From CAYGLF01 sp964350945 (GTDB lineage: Bacteria; Chlamydiota; Chlamydiia; Chlamydiales; JAAZZY01): a DNA stretch of 64,000 nucleotides. Under the pieces are notes generated by a model. That model was not told the origin of the DNA and searched no databases. It was given only the letters and a program-made list of their open reading frames with translations. The DNA lies in the NCBI GenBank assembly GCA_964350945.1, contig CAYGLF010000001.1, positions 1-64,000 on the forward strand. Reading direction: 5' to 3'. Position numbers and translations under genes: made by a program. Each line of letters starts with the position of its first letter. Positions within the stretch are counted from its first letter, which is position 1. Below are positions 25,628 to 34,020 of the stretch, piece by piece.

Positions 25628-26859
25628 ATTTCAATATTTAAAATATCTGACCAATTAGTTGTGTACTGAGGACTTAAGTGTTCCCTTTTTGAGGCCCATG
25701 GCTTATCAAAACCTTCTGCAGCAAGAAATAATGATCTTTTTCCATATTTTGCATTTACAGAATCCACAGCCTTCATAAGTTTTACTTCTTTAGGATCTTC
25801 AAAATACATAAAATCAAGCTGCTCTTTCTTACCTCCTTGCACTCCACCAAGAAAGATCCCTGCTTTTTTATAATACCCTTTGCAATAAATCTGCTTTAAA
25901 AGCTGCAGTATTTCTTTTAAAATAACGGGAGTTGAATTGCTCGCATACTTCAAAGCTGCAGACTTTTGCATAGAAGATTGATCTGTTTTTAGATACAAGG
26001 TAACGCACTGAACTTTTAATGAGCGCTTACGTAGTTTTTCACAAGCTTGCACTGTATAGTGAACCACGGCCTCTTGAAGCGCTTTAAAGCTTTCTATTGG
26101 AGAGCCAAAGCTTTTAGAGTAAGTTAGTGACTTTTGACTATCCTGAAGATCTCTAGAAGCCAAACATACAACCGAGTGAAGCTCTAAATAAGTTCTTTGC
26201 ATAGGAACGTGAAAGTGTTGGCTAATCCATTCTTTTGAAGCCTCACTAAGCTCAAGAGCTGTAAAAATATGATGGGTGTTTAACTTCTGGCTCATTTTTT
26301 TGCCCACTCCCCAAATATCTTCCACGGTAAAATTTTTAAAGACATCTTTTTTGTTGGATTCTTGAAGAGTAAAAACGTCCAGCCCATTTTTTTTAGCACA
26401 ATGGTTTGCCATTTTTGCTAATGTTTTGGTTTTTCCTATTCCTATAGATACAGGGATTCCTGTCCACTTCTTAATCATTTTCCTCAGATTGATAAAATCT
26501 TTTTCATTTTGATCTGTAATGGGGATAAAAGCTTCATCAATCGAGTAGATTTCTAAATCTTGGGAAAAGTGAGCTATCACTTGCATGACTCGATTAGAGA
26601 TATCAGCATAAAGGGCGAAATTGGGAGAAAACAGATAAACGTGGTGCTGGTTAATTAAATCTCGACTGAGAAAAAAAGGAGCACCCATTTTAAGACCCAG
26701 GTCTTTACTCTCTTTGGAGAGAGCAATAATACACCCATCATTATTTGACAAAACGACCACAGGCTTACCCTCTAAAGTTGGTTTAAAAAGCCTTTCACAA
26801 GAGACGTAAAAACTATTGCAATCAATAAGAGCAAATCCTTTACAAAGGGTGGATGGCAT
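25624..26859 (-). CDS. umuC: Error-prone DNA polymerase V catalytic subunit UmuC
   Basis: The 411-residue Y-family polymerase starts FALIDCNSFYVSCERLF (palm Asp plus steric-gate region) and contains VVVLSNNDGCIIALSKE, YSIDEAFI (second catalytic Asp-Glu pair), GIPVSIGIGKTKTLAKMAN and VEDIWGVGKK (helix-hairpin-helix). A DUF4113-like C-terminus with WASKREHLSPQYTTNWSD is the characteristic UmuC tail. It copies past DNA lesions together with processed UmuD. The start lies inside umuD (20-base overlap), so the two are co-translated. Full length with catalytic residues intact. Confidence 0.95.
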   Translation of the reverse strand: MPSTLCKGFALIDCNSFYVSCERLFKPTLEGKPVVVLSNNDGCIIALSKESKDLGLKMGAPFFLSRDLINQHHVYLFSPNFALYADISNRVMQVIAHFSQDLEIYSIDEAFIPITDQNEKDFINLRKMIKKWTGIPVSIGIGKTKTLAKMANHCAKKNGLDVFTLQESNKKDVFKNFTVEDIWGVGKKMSQKLNTHHIFTALELSEASKEWISQHFHVPMQRTYLELHSVVCLASRDLQDSQKSLTYSKSFGSPIESFKALQEAVVHYTVQACEKLRKRSLKVQCVTLYLKTDQSSMQKSAALKYASNSTPVILKEILQLLKQIYCKGYYKKAGIFLGGVQGGKKEQLDFMYFEDPKEVKLMKAVDSVNAKYGKRSLFLAAEGFDKPWASKREHLSPQYTTNWSDILNIEI

Positions 26860-27262
26860 AGCTTACAACTCCCCAAACAGTAAAATCCATCTCTTTAGTT
26901 AGTAAAATTGGCTGATAATTTTTGTTTTCAGCCACTAAAAACCAGTCTTTCCCTTTTTTACAGATCTTTTTAACTGTAAACTCTCCGTTAATAACAGCAA
27001 CAATGACCGTGCCATTTTTTGCAGCTAATGAACGATCAACAACTAGTATATCTTGGTCTAAGATGCCGATTTCTTGCATAGATTCCCCTTTCACTCGCAC
27101 AAAAAAAGTGGCGGCAGGGTTTTTGATCAGAGTTTTATTAAGATCCAAGCTTTCTTCTATATAATTTTCTGCAGGCGACGGAAAGCCTGCTGAAACTTCA
27201 TGATAGAGAGGCAAACTCAACGCTTCTTGTGAATCTGTAGATGTAATTGAAGTGATTTTCAT
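26840..27262 (-). CDS. umuD: Self-cleaving polymerase V subunit UmuD
   Basis: The 140-residue S24 peptidase-like protein has an Ala-Gly cleavage site (EVSAGFPSPAENY). The nucleophile Ser is in VKGESMQEIGI and the general base Lys in INGEFTVKKI, the UmuD/LexA dyad. RecA-stimulated self-cleavage would produce the active UmuD'. The dyad and site are complete. The promoter region contains a perfect palindrome (27296-27313). Chlamydiaceae lack this operon as far as I know, so it is an accessory mutagenesis module here. Confidence 0.93.
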   Translation of the reverse strand: MKITSITSTDSQEALSLPLYHEVSAGFPSPAENYIEESLDLNKTLIKNPAATFFVRVKGESMQEIGILDQDILVVDRSLAAKNGTVIVAVINGEFTVKKICKKGKDWFLVAENKNYQPILLTKEMDFTVWGVVSYAIHPL

Positions 27263-27283
27263 GATTTTTTTTCCAAAGGGCGA

Positions 27284-27313
27284 ATGCTAAAATATTTGTC
27301 TTTTTCAAGACAA
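27284..27313 (-). promoter_or_regulatory. umuDC promoter
   Basis: Read on the minus strand, TTGTCT (27308-27313) and TAGCAT (27284-27289) are separated by 18 bases, and the umuD ATG follows 21 bases further on. The palindrome 27296-27313 covers the -35 hexamer and most of the spacer. Confidence 0.5.
27296..27313. promoter_or_regulatory. Candidate SOS operator: perfect palindrome at umuDC
   Basis: TTGTCTT-TTTC-AAGACAA is an 18-base inverted repeat with 7-base perfect arms overlapping the -35 region of the umuDC promoter. LexA boxes differ between phyla; this sequence is neither the E. coli CTGT-N8-ACAG nor the Bacillus GAAC-N4-GTTC box. Its position is what a repressor site would need. Confidence 0.5.
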
Positions 27314-27386
27314 TGCTTTTCATATATTAAAACAATAAATTATCCTGTTTATTCAAACAGATTGACCACCCTCCAGGAGGAAAGTT

Positions 27387-27710
27387 ATGAGCACACTATC
27401 TTTACAAAAAAATGATTACTTAAAATCGCTTACCGCTCAGCATGAAAAAAACATAGCCTTAGAGTTTTCTATTGATGGAGGGGAAAAAGGGGACCTTCTA
27501 ACCACTGAAAATCCAGAGCGCCTACTTCCAGAAAACTGGTCTAGACTAGACCTGAATTTTTTTATACAAAATACAGAAGAGCCATCTATTAGACAAAGCT
27601 GTTCTCTTTTAGCACTACGAACTGAATTTAAGCCAGGTCCTTTAAGAATAACTCTAGTTCATAATGAAGACCCACAGCTACCGCCTATCTTTAAAATTGA
27701 GAATGTGTAA
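27387..27710 (+). CDS. Small hypothetical protein
   Basis: The 107-residue soluble protein is not recognised. It starts after a near-perfect AGGAGG site, so it is very likely expressed well. Composition is acidic (Glu/Asp-rich), with no signal, membrane segment or cysteine pair of note. It reads away from umuDC, sharing a 124-base divergent intergenic region that contains the umuDC palindrome. It could be under the same control, though that is only positional. Confidence 0.6.
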   Translation: MSTLSLQKNDYLKSLTAQHEKNIALEFSIDGGEKGDLLTTENPERLLPENWSRLDLNFFIQNTEEPSIRQSCSLLALRTEFKPGPLRITLVHNEDPQLPPIFKIENV

Positions 27711-27773
27711 ATAAGCTTTATATTAAGGAATTAAAAAATCTATCAAGCTGGTTGCTTTGAGTCCACCATGACC

Positions 27774-28781
27774 CTATGAATCTTTTAAAAACAGATTGAT
27801 ACGTCCGATAATATCTAGAAGAGCCTTTTTAGCATTGGTGACGCCTGTACATTTTAAAAAACCATGAATCAACTCCTGGTAGCACAAATACTCACAGTCA
27901 CCGCCCGCTTGAAGAAGTTGATCTGCATAGGCTCTTCCATCAGACCTTAAGGGGTCATAGTGAGCTGTAACCACTAAAGTTTTGGGAAGGTTTGAAAAAT
28001 CATCTGCATTCATAGGCAATGCATACTTCTCGCTCATATCAGATGGGTTTTTGAAATATTTAGAGAGATACCAGCGCATCTTTTCTTCAGACAAGATATA
28101 CCCTTTTCCCATACTTTCATAAGACTCACTTTCAAAATTACTATCTGTTAAAGGATAAATAAGAACCAAGTAACCAATACCAGGTCCATGCTGATCACGA
28201 AGCATTTGAGACAGACAAGCAGCAAGACAAGCTCCAGAGCTCTCTCCCATAAGAACAAACCCCCTGCTTTCAATGTCAAAAAAGCTTGCTTTTTGTATCA
28301 GTTTCATCAAGGTCTGATAACATGCATCTAAGGGAATAGGATAAGGATTTTCAGGGGCCAGAGGGTAGTCGATTGAAAAAAGAGGAGTTTGGCACAAAGA
28401 AGCTATCTGTGAGCAGAGTTCATCTGAGTCTTCAAAGTTGTCGACGACAAAACCACAACCCCTTAAGTAAACAATAGGGCGCGCATAGGTATTTGTCTGA
28501 GGATAGAATGCTCGAACTCGAACAGGGCCGTGCTCAGTTTCAAAAGTATAGTCTTTGATTTCCTTAAGTTTAGAATCTAAATTTTTAGAAGCATTTTTCG
28601 TAAACTCTTTCATTCGTTTACGAATCACTTTGACAGAAGTATCCTTATTGTATTCCACCCACCCAAGTGAGTCATACAACTTAATCAATTCCTTTATTTG
28701 AAAATCTAGAGCCATAGCGTCTTCCTTAAATTGAAGTAATCTGTTAACCTCACCATACTTGAGCCCTGTTAAATAATTCAC
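27774..28781 (-). CDS. HSL-type alpha/beta hydrolase with altered oxyanion motif
   Basis: The 335-residue protein has the alpha/beta hydrolase body of the hormone-sensitive-lipase group: PIVYLRGCGFVVDN in place of HGGGF, SIDYPLAPENPYP, nucleophile Ser in LMGESSGACLA, acid Asp in TAHYDPLRSDG, and His in QELIHGFLK. Only the oxyanion HGGG is changed, to RGCG. The catalytic triad is therefore present while the motif that normally stabilises the oxyanion is partly lost, so activity may be weak or altered. The first 70 residues are a helical cap. It is divergent from the TauE-type transporter gene with a 9-base gap. The related complete hydrolase is at 2051-3448. Confidence 0.78.
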   Translation of the reverse strand: MNYLTGLKYGEVNRLLQFKEDAMALDFQIKELIKLYDSLGWVEYNKDTSVKVIRKRMKEFTKNASKNLDSKLKEIKDYTFETEHGPVRVRAFYPQTNTYARPIVYLRGCGFVVDNFEDSDELCSQIASLCQTPLFSIDYPLAPENPYPIPLDACYQTLMKLIQKASFFDIESRGFVLMGESSGACLAACLSQMLRDQHGPGIGYLVLIYPLTDSNFESESYESMGKGYILSEEKMRWYLSKYFKNPSDMSEKYALPMNADDFSNLPKTLVVTAHYDPLRSDGRAYADQLLQAGGDCEYLCYQELIHGFLKCTGVTNAKKALLDIIGRINLFLKDS

Positions 28782-28790
28782 GAGAAAAAA

Positions 28791-29588
28791 GTGCCTGCTT
28801 CTATTTACATCTTATATTTACTACTTGGATGTGTAACTGGTTGTTTTTCAGGTCTTTTAGGGGTTGGAGGGGGATTGTTAGTCGTTCCTGTGCTTAGTGT
28901 CATCTTCCAAAAGTCCTCCTTGATGGCCCCCTATCAGATGCACTTAGCAATTTCCACATCGCTGGCAGTGATGTTAGTTACCTCAACGAGCGCCACTCTT
29001 TTCCACTCTAAAAAAAGAGCGGTAGACTGGCGCTCTTTTAAGTGGCTAGCTCTAGGCATATTACTAGGAGCTATCTGCGGGTCTTTTATTTCAGACCAAC
29101 TTAATAACAGGACTTTAGAGATTATATTTGGGTGCGTCGAAATTTTAATTGCCATTGCACTACTCCTTAAAAAATTTTACAGAAATCAAGAATCTGAAAA
29201 AAATGCTTCCCCATCAATCGCTCTTCTACTGTTAGGAGGTTTTGTAGCGGCTACTCTAGGATCTCTTCTCGGCATTGGTGGGGGGCTCATTTTAGTCCCA
29301 TTTTTAATTTTTTTAGGCACCCATGTACGCCATGCTGTTGCAACTTCGTTAGCTGCAACCATTGTTACAGCATTGATCGCAACAGTATCGCATTTATTTT
29401 TAGCATCGCCACACGCTCTCCCTTACACCTATGGATTTATCTATCTCCCTGCTGCTTTGATAATTGGAGCTGGAACTGTTTTAGGGGCACCTATAGGGGT
29501 TGCTCTAGCCCACAAACTTCCACAACATTATTTGAAGATAATTCTGATATTTGTTTTATTAGGGTTTGGAACTAAGATGCTCATATAG
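28791..29588 (+). CDS. TauE/SafE-family membrane transporter
   Basis: The 265-residue inner-membrane protein shows the internal duplication of the sulfite exporter TauE/SafE (DUF81) family. CFSGLLGVGGGLLVVPVL near residue 18 and LGSLLGIGGGLILVPFL near residue 157 are the paired glycine-rich loops, each starting a four-helix half. GxLxGxxxG and AP-IG helices complete about eight membrane segments. Family members move sulfite, sulfoacetate or other small anions; the substrate here is unknown. The downstream 80-residue gene begins 10 bases after its stop and is probably co-transcribed. Confidence 0.85.
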   Translation: MPASIYILYLLLGCVTGCFSGLLGVGGGLLVVPVLSVIFQKSSLMAPYQMHLAISTSLAVMLVTSTSATLFHSKKRAVDWRSFKWLALGILLGAICGSFISDQLNNRTLEIIFGCVEILIAIALLLKKFYRNQESEKNASPSIALLLLGGFVAATLGSLLGIGGGLILVPFLIFLGTHVRHAVATSLAATIVTALIATVSHLFLASPHALPYTYGFIYLPAALIIGAGTVLGAPIGVALAHKLPQHYLKIILIFVLLGFGTKMLI

Positions 29589-29598
29589 GGGGTTTTTT

Positions 29599-29841
29599 AT
29601 GGAAATAGGACCATTTGATGAATCAGTTGCTGAAGATTTTGATGCTTTTAGCAAAAAAGTAGATCGCATTCACTCTCAAATTTCAACACGTAAGATGATG
29701 ACAGCCTCCGAAAAGCACCATCTTGAAATTATGCTGAACCAGATTAAACTTTTTGCTGACACCAACCATCAACAAAAAGATGGGATTAAAGAAAAAATTC
29801 TTTATTTGTTAAAGACTTACTATTCTCTTTTTGATGGCTAG
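29599..29841 (+). CDS. Small hypothetical helical protein
   Basis: The 80-residue protein starts at ATG 29599, preceded by AGGGGG; an in-frame TTG at 29566 would run into the upstream gene and is rejected. It is predicted almost wholly helical and charged, with no recognised motif. It is the last gene before the terminator at 29871 and probably forms an operon with the TauE-type transporter. Function unknown. Confidence 0.6.
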   Translation: MEIGPFDESVAEDFDAFSKKVDRIHSQISTRKMMTASEKHHLEIMLNQIKLFADTNHQQKDGIKEKILYLLKTYYSLFDG

Positions 29842-29870
29842 GCGTATAAAAGTTTAAGTATTTTGAGCCT

Positions 29871-29918
29871 CTCTAGGGCTTGACCAGCTGAATATATTCA
29901 ACCCCCTAGAGTATTTTT
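29871..29918 (+). terminator. Candidate rho-independent terminator
   Basis: CTCTAGGG (29871-29878) pairs with CCCTAGAG (29904-29911), with further TTGA/TCAA pairing inside, followed by TATTTTTA. It ends the TauE-transporter/80-residue operon. Confidence 0.65.
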
Positions 29919-30132
29919 ATGTACCCACCTTTGAGACAGAGCCAAGTCAAAAAAAAGGAATCACAGTTTTAGCTATAGCTGATAATCATCAGATCTAAGC
30001 ACAAGAAACATCTCTATTTATATATCTAAAATTTGAAATATTAAAAGTACTAAAGCCTGCTCTCATCCTTTTGACTCTTGTAATAAAATACTGATTATCT
30101 TAAACTTAAAATTATTATTAAGATTGATAATC

Positions 30133-30870
30133 ATGGCGCTTATAAAACAAATTATAGTTATACCTGCTCGATTTGCAAGTACGCGCTTCCCCGGAAAAAT
30201 GCTCGAGCTTATTGGCTCGAAGTCCTTGATTCAACACACTTTTGAAAATGCAAAAAGATCAAAGAAAATTAAAGATGTTTTAGTCGCCACGGATCATTCA
30301 GAAATAAAAAGTCAGATAGAAAAGCTTGGAGGAGAAGTTGTGATGACTCCAAAAAGCTCCCCGAATGGGACTACTCGTGTCCATCAGGCACTTGAAAAAT
30401 TAAAAAAAGTCTCTCAAAATGCCATTATTCTTAATATACAAGGAGATGCCCCAACGGTAAATCCAAAGTGTATTGATAAACTTTTTGAGCTCTTAAGTAA
30501 CAATTCTAAGATTAAAATGGCGACGATTGTCATTCCAATTACAGAGAAAGAAGATTTCTCAAATCCCTCTATTGTTAAATGCGTTCTGGATAACCAACAA
30601 AATGCACTGTACTTTAGTCGCTCTCCAATTCCGTTTATGAAGCAATCAACGCCATGCTATAAACATATTGGTGTTTATGCTTTTCGTAGATCATTTTTAA
30701 AAACTTATGTCAATTTACCCCAAACACCTTTACAGAAAGCGGAAGATCTAGAACAATTAAAGGTCTTAGAAAATGGTTACTCTATTAAAGTGATCATTGA
30801 CAAACAACCTTCTGTAGAAGTTGATGAACCAGGTGACATTCAAAAAGTAAAAAAGGTTTTATGTCCATAA
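30133..30870 (+). CDS. kdsB: 3-deoxy-manno-octulosonate cytidylyltransferase (CMP-Kdo synthetase)
   Basis: The 245-residue enzyme activates Kdo with CTP to CMP-Kdo, the donor for WaaA (gene at 42270). It shows the nucleotidyltransferase start IIVIPARFASTRFPGKML, then VLVATDH, NIQGDAPTVNPKCIDKL (family NVQGDEP; Glu replaced by Ala), CYKHIGVYAFRRSFL, and the terminal VDEPGDIQKVK. The start is ATG 30133; an upstream TTG adds three residues. The Asp-Glu change in QGDEP is worth noting. It overlaps pyrG by 10 bases. The order kdsB-pyrG-yqgF is that of Chlamydia, coupling CTP supply to lipopolysaccharide synthesis. Confidence 0.93.
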   Translation: MALIKQIIVIPARFASTRFPGKMLELIGSKSLIQHTFENAKRSKKIKDVLVATDHSEIKSQIEKLGGEVVMTPKSSPNGTTRVHQALEKLKKVSQNAIILNIQGDAPTVNPKCIDKLFELLSNNSKIKMATIVIPITEKEDFSNPSIVKCVLDNQQNALYFSRSPIPFMKQSTPCYKHIGVYAFRRSFLKTYVNLPQTPLQKAEDLEQLKVLENGYSIKVIIDKQPSVEVDEPGDIQKVKKVLCP

Positions 30871-32486
30871 AATATATCTTTATAACAGGCGGCGTATCTT
30901 CTTCTCTAGGAAAGGGTTTGACCGCAGCGTCCATTGCTCTTCTTCTAGAACGTCAAGGTTTGAAAGTGAGCATGCTTAAGTTAGATCCTTATCTCAATGT
31001 TGACCCAGGAACGATGAGTCCTTTCCAACATGGAGAAGTTTATGTCACTGACGATGGAGCAGAAACTGATCTAGATTTAGGACACTATTACCGCTATACA
31101 AACTCCCCTCTTTCTAAAGATTCCAACACCACATCGGGTCAAATTTACGATACTGTCATTAAACGCGAAAGGCAGGGAGACTACTTAGGGAAAACGGTCC
31201 AGGTGATCCCTCATGTAACTAATGAAATCAAAAGTCGTATTAATCGCTGTGCAATGCAAACTCCAAAAACAGATGTTGTTTTTGTAGAAATAGGAGGAAC
31301 TATTGGAGATATAGAATCGCTCCCTTTTTTAGAAGCAATCCGTCAGTTTAGACATGAGCATGATCGCGATACAATTTTTATCCACCTCACATACACCCCC
31401 TATTTAAAGGCTGCTGACGAAATTAAAACAAAGCCAACGCAGCATTCTGTACAAATGCTGCGCAGTATTGGAGTAATTCCAAATATGATTGTATGCAGGT
31501 CAGAATACCATTTGTCGCAAAGTATTAAGGATAAAATAAGCTTATTCTGTGATGTTCCTCGAGAGGCTGTTTTTGAAGCTGTCGATGTTGAACACACTAT
31601 TTATGAACTTCCACTTCACTTAAAAGAGCAAAATGTCGACAAACTTATTTGCGAGAAGTTAAATTTAAAACAACGCGACATTGACTTAGATGACTGGAAA
31701 AAAATTATTAAAGCTGTCAAGCAGCCCAAAGGGGAAATTACAGTTGGAATTGTAGGGAAATATGTTCAACACCAAGATGCTTACAAATCTGTTTTTGAAT
31801 CTTTAGAGCACGCTGCGCTTTCTTTTGGTTTTAGTATTCAAATAGCGCGTATAGAATCTGATAAACTAGATGACAAAGAAAATATTGCTCTTATAAAAAA
31901 ATGTGACGGCTTCTTAGTCCCCGGCGGATTTGGAGAGCGAGGCTGGGAAGGTAAAATAAAGATAGCAAAACATTGCCGAGAAAAAAGCATCCCCTATTTC
32001 GGAATTTGTCTAGGCATGCAAGTTTTAGTCGTTGAGTATGCTCGAAATGTTTTGGGGTATCAAAAAGCTAACTCCACAGAGATTGTTCCTGAGACCCCAA
32101 CACCAGTAATTTCTCTACTCTCTGAACAGAAAAATGTTCGTAATTTAGGGGGTACAATGAGATTAGGTGCCTATCCTTGTAACCTTAAAGAACGCTCCAA
32201 AGCCTTTACAGCTTATAAAAAGACTAAAATATCTGAGCGTCATAGACACCGCTATGAAGTCAACAATGCATTTATTGATGAACTTCAAAAAAAAGGCCTT
32301 ATGTTTAGTGGAACGTATGCTAAGCAAAAACTTTGTGAGATTGCTGAAGTAAAGAACCATCCATGGATGCTTGGAGTCCAATTCCATCCAGAATTTAAAT
32401 CAAAACCTACCGAGCCACACCCTCTTTTTAGAGCATTTGTGCAAGCCTTAATCCGGCATCAGAAAGAAAAAAGGAACCCAAAATGA
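30861..32486 (+). CDS. pyrG: CTP synthase
   Basis: The 541-residue enzyme makes CTP from UTP, ATP and glutamine. The N-terminal synthetase domain (1-265) has YIFITGGVSSSLGKGLTAAS and LKLDPYLNVDPGTMSPFQHGEVYV. The C-terminal class-I glutamine amidotransferase domain (about 285-535) has GGFGERGW, the nucleophile Cys in FGICLGMQ, and the His-Glu pair in GVQFHPEFKS. All catalytic elements are intact and the length is normal. Its start lies within kdsB and its end overlaps yqgF, so the three are translationally coupled. Confidence 0.97.
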   Translation: MSIKYIFITGGVSSSLGKGLTAASIALLLERQGLKVSMLKLDPYLNVDPGTMSPFQHGEVYVTDDGAETDLDLGHYYRYTNSPLSKDSNTTSGQIYDTVIKRERQGDYLGKTVQVIPHVTNEIKSRINRCAMQTPKTDVVFVEIGGTIGDIESLPFLEAIRQFRHEHDRDTIFIHLTYTPYLKAADEIKTKPTQHSVQMLRSIGVIPNMIVCRSEYHLSQSIKDKISLFCDVPREAVFEAVDVEHTIYELPLHLKEQNVDKLICEKLNLKQRDIDLDDWKKIIKAVKQPKGEITVGIVGKYVQHQDAYKSVFESLEHAALSFGFSIQIARIESDKLDDKENIALIKKCDGFLVPGGFGERGWEGKIKIAKHCREKSIPYFGICLGMQVLVVEYARNVLGYQKANSTEIVPETPTPVISLLSEQKNVRNLGGTMRLGAYPCNLKERSKAFTAYKKTKISERHRHRYEVNNAFIDELQKKGLMFSGTYAKQKLCEIAEVKNHPWMLGVQFHPEFKSKPTEPHPLFRAFVQALIRHQKEKRNPK

Positions 32487-32923
32487 AAAAACGACTTATT
32501 GGAATAGATTATGGGATGGCCCGTATTGGAGTTGCCCACTCTGACCTTCACCAAATTATCGCGACTCCAATGACAACACTGATAAACCCAAAAAAAAGTG
32601 AGCTAGCAGCAAAATTATTACTTCAACAAATACAGCCTTTAGACGTTGAAGAAATTGTAGTTGGAATGCCTTATCGACTCAATGGATCAAGTAGCTTTTC
32701 TACAGACGAAACGCGCCATTTTATAGAAGAACTTCAAAAGCTAACCGAGATCCCCATCCGCACATGGGACGAGAGATTGACCACCGTGCAAGTAGAGAGA
32801 GCTATGAAAGAGGGAAATATGAGCCGGAAAAAACGCTCCCAAAAAGTGGATGCTGCGTGTGCTACTTTAATCTTACAAAGTTATTTAGATCAAAAAGCTA
32901 ACTCTTTGGTAGGTCATCTATGA
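32483..32923 (+). CDS. yqgF: Holliday-junction-resolvase-fold protein YqgF/RuvX
   Basis: The 146-residue RNase H-fold nuclease starts RLIGIDYGMARIGVAHSD (first Asp), with VEEIVVGMPYRLNGS, RTWDERLTTVQVERAM (second acidic site) and KVDAACATLILQSYLD (third Asp). Family members act in 16S rRNA 5' maturation (YqgF) or in strand processing. The family length is 130-150. Translation is coupled to pyrG and to the EVE-domain gene by ATGA-type overlaps. In Chlamydia zwf follows here; it is absent in this window. Confidence 0.92.
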   Translation: MKKRLIGIDYGMARIGVAHSDLHQIIATPMTTLINPKKSELAAKLLLQQIQPLDVEEIVVGMPYRLNGSSSFSTDETRHFIEELQKLTEIPIRTWDERLTTVQVERAMKEGNMSRKKRSQKVDAACATLILQSYLDQKANSLVGHL

Positions 32924-33381
32924 CTAATTACTGGTTGATGAAGTGCGAGCCTAGTGCTTATTCAATTAATGACTTAGAAAAAGATAAAAGTTCGCCATGG
33001 GAAGGAGTTCGAAATTATCAGGCACGAAATTTTATGCGTGATGAAATGAAAATAGGCGACCTCGCATTTTTCTATCACTCGAATGCAAAGCCCTCAGGAA
33101 TTGTCGGTCTTATGCAAGTTTCAAAAGAAAGCTACCCTGATTTCACTGCTTGTGATCCCACTAGTAAATATTTTTGTCAAAAATCTTCGCCGGACAAAAA
33201 TCTCTGGCAAATGGTTGATGTCTCATTTATAAAAAAATCCCCTCGCCTTATTAGTTTAGAGGACTTAAGGAGCCATCCTGAACTTCAAAGCATGATGGTT
33301 TTAAAAAAAGGCTCTCGCCTTTCTATACAGCCTGTAACAAAAAAGGAATTTCAGACCATAAGGAAAATATATGAATTTTGA
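32920..33381 (+). CDS. EVE-domain protein (thymocyte nuclear protein 1-like)
   Basis: The 153-residue protein matches the EVE domain family: NYWLMKCEPSAYSINDLEKD at the start, WEGVRNYQARNFMRDEMKIGDLAFFYHSN and SGIVGLMQV follow, with WQMVDVSF in the later half. EVE domains bind modified bases in RNA or DNA, and the THYN1 subgroup occurs in many bacteria. The gene overlaps yqgF by four bases and the next gene by 11 bases, continuing the operon. The target modification is unknown. Full length. Confidence 0.88.
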   Translation: MTNYWLMKCEPSAYSINDLEKDKSSPWEGVRNYQARNFMRDEMKIGDLAFFYHSNAKPSGIVGLMQVSKESYPDFTACDPTSKYFCQKSSPDKNLWQMVDVSFIKKSPRLISLEDLRSHPELQSMMVLKKGSRLSIQPVTKKEFQTIRKIYEF

Positions 33382-33835
33382 AAAACATTACATTCAAACA
33401 CAAAAAAGCAGACTCAATTGGAGCGTGAGTGTCACCGCTCTTCTAGTTATTTTAAGTTTCTATACCATTATCACAAAAAAAAGCGCGGTTGCAAGCTCTC
33501 CCTCTACTTGGATTGGTGTTAGCTGCTATCTAATTGTGTTTATTGGTCAATTAGCCTCTCGCCTAACTATTAACCCAAAAATTGCAGGCTCCACTCTAAT
33601 TCTTTATCTTCTCTTCACCGCTTATTATTTAATTGAAATGAGCCTTAAGTATCAATCGATTATAAGCAGCATTAAAGAGGCTTCAACGCTAAACCCTCGC
33701 TTTATGGTTATATTCAGCTACACTGTAGCTGTAATTTTTTTAGGAGCTCTCAATTTATTATTTTACAAATCTTTTAGGGCAACGCAAAATATTCAGATGG
33801 TTAAAAATCAACACCAACAAAGTCCTACTTCCTAG
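33371..33835 (+). CDS. Hypothetical four-helix membrane protein
   Basis: The 154-residue protein has four likely membrane segments (about 20-37, 48-65, 72-90 and 112-132) with short loops and a Gln/His-rich polar tail. I recognise no family. Its start overlaps the EVE gene by 11 bases, so it is the last gene of the kdsB-led operon. A T-rich, weakly hairpinned stretch near 33890-33917 may end the transcript. Function unknown. Confidence 0.6.
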   Translation: MNFEKHYIQTQKSRLNWSVSVTALLVILSFYTIITKKSAVASSPSTWIGVSCYLIVFIGQLASRLTINPKIAGSTLILYLLFTAYYLIEMSLKYQSIISSIKEASTLNPRFMVIFSYTVAVIFLGALNLLFYKSFRATQNIQMVKNQHQQSPTS

Positions 33836-33936
33836 AAAGAAACCCAAATTTATTAGAAAAAAACATAAAGTTGACAAGTTTGTTATAAAAAAGGCCCTTC
33901 TGGTTCGCTTTTTTTAATTCCTACTCTTTATTTTAA

Positions 33937-33966
33937 TTGACAAACCCTTTACTTATAAATTATCAT
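33937..33966 (+). promoter_or_regulatory. Candidate promoter of the symporter gene
   Basis: Consensus TTGACA (33937-33942), an 18-base spacer and TATCAT (33961-33966) lie 55 bases before the symporter ATG. Confidence 0.5.
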
Positions 33967-34020
33967 ACAACCTTGTGTGTATGTAACTAAACGAAGCCTC
34001 TCTGGGAGTTTTTAATACAA

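Noticed and set aside
29566..29598. TTG start for the 80-residue protein
   Set aside because: It would overlap the end of the TauE-type gene with no ribosome-binding site, whereas ATG 29599 has AGGGGG upstream.
33890..33917. Terminator between the four-helix gene and the symporter
   Set aside because: A-run, short GC core and T-run are present but the GC arms do not pair well, so only the promoter at 33937 is called.
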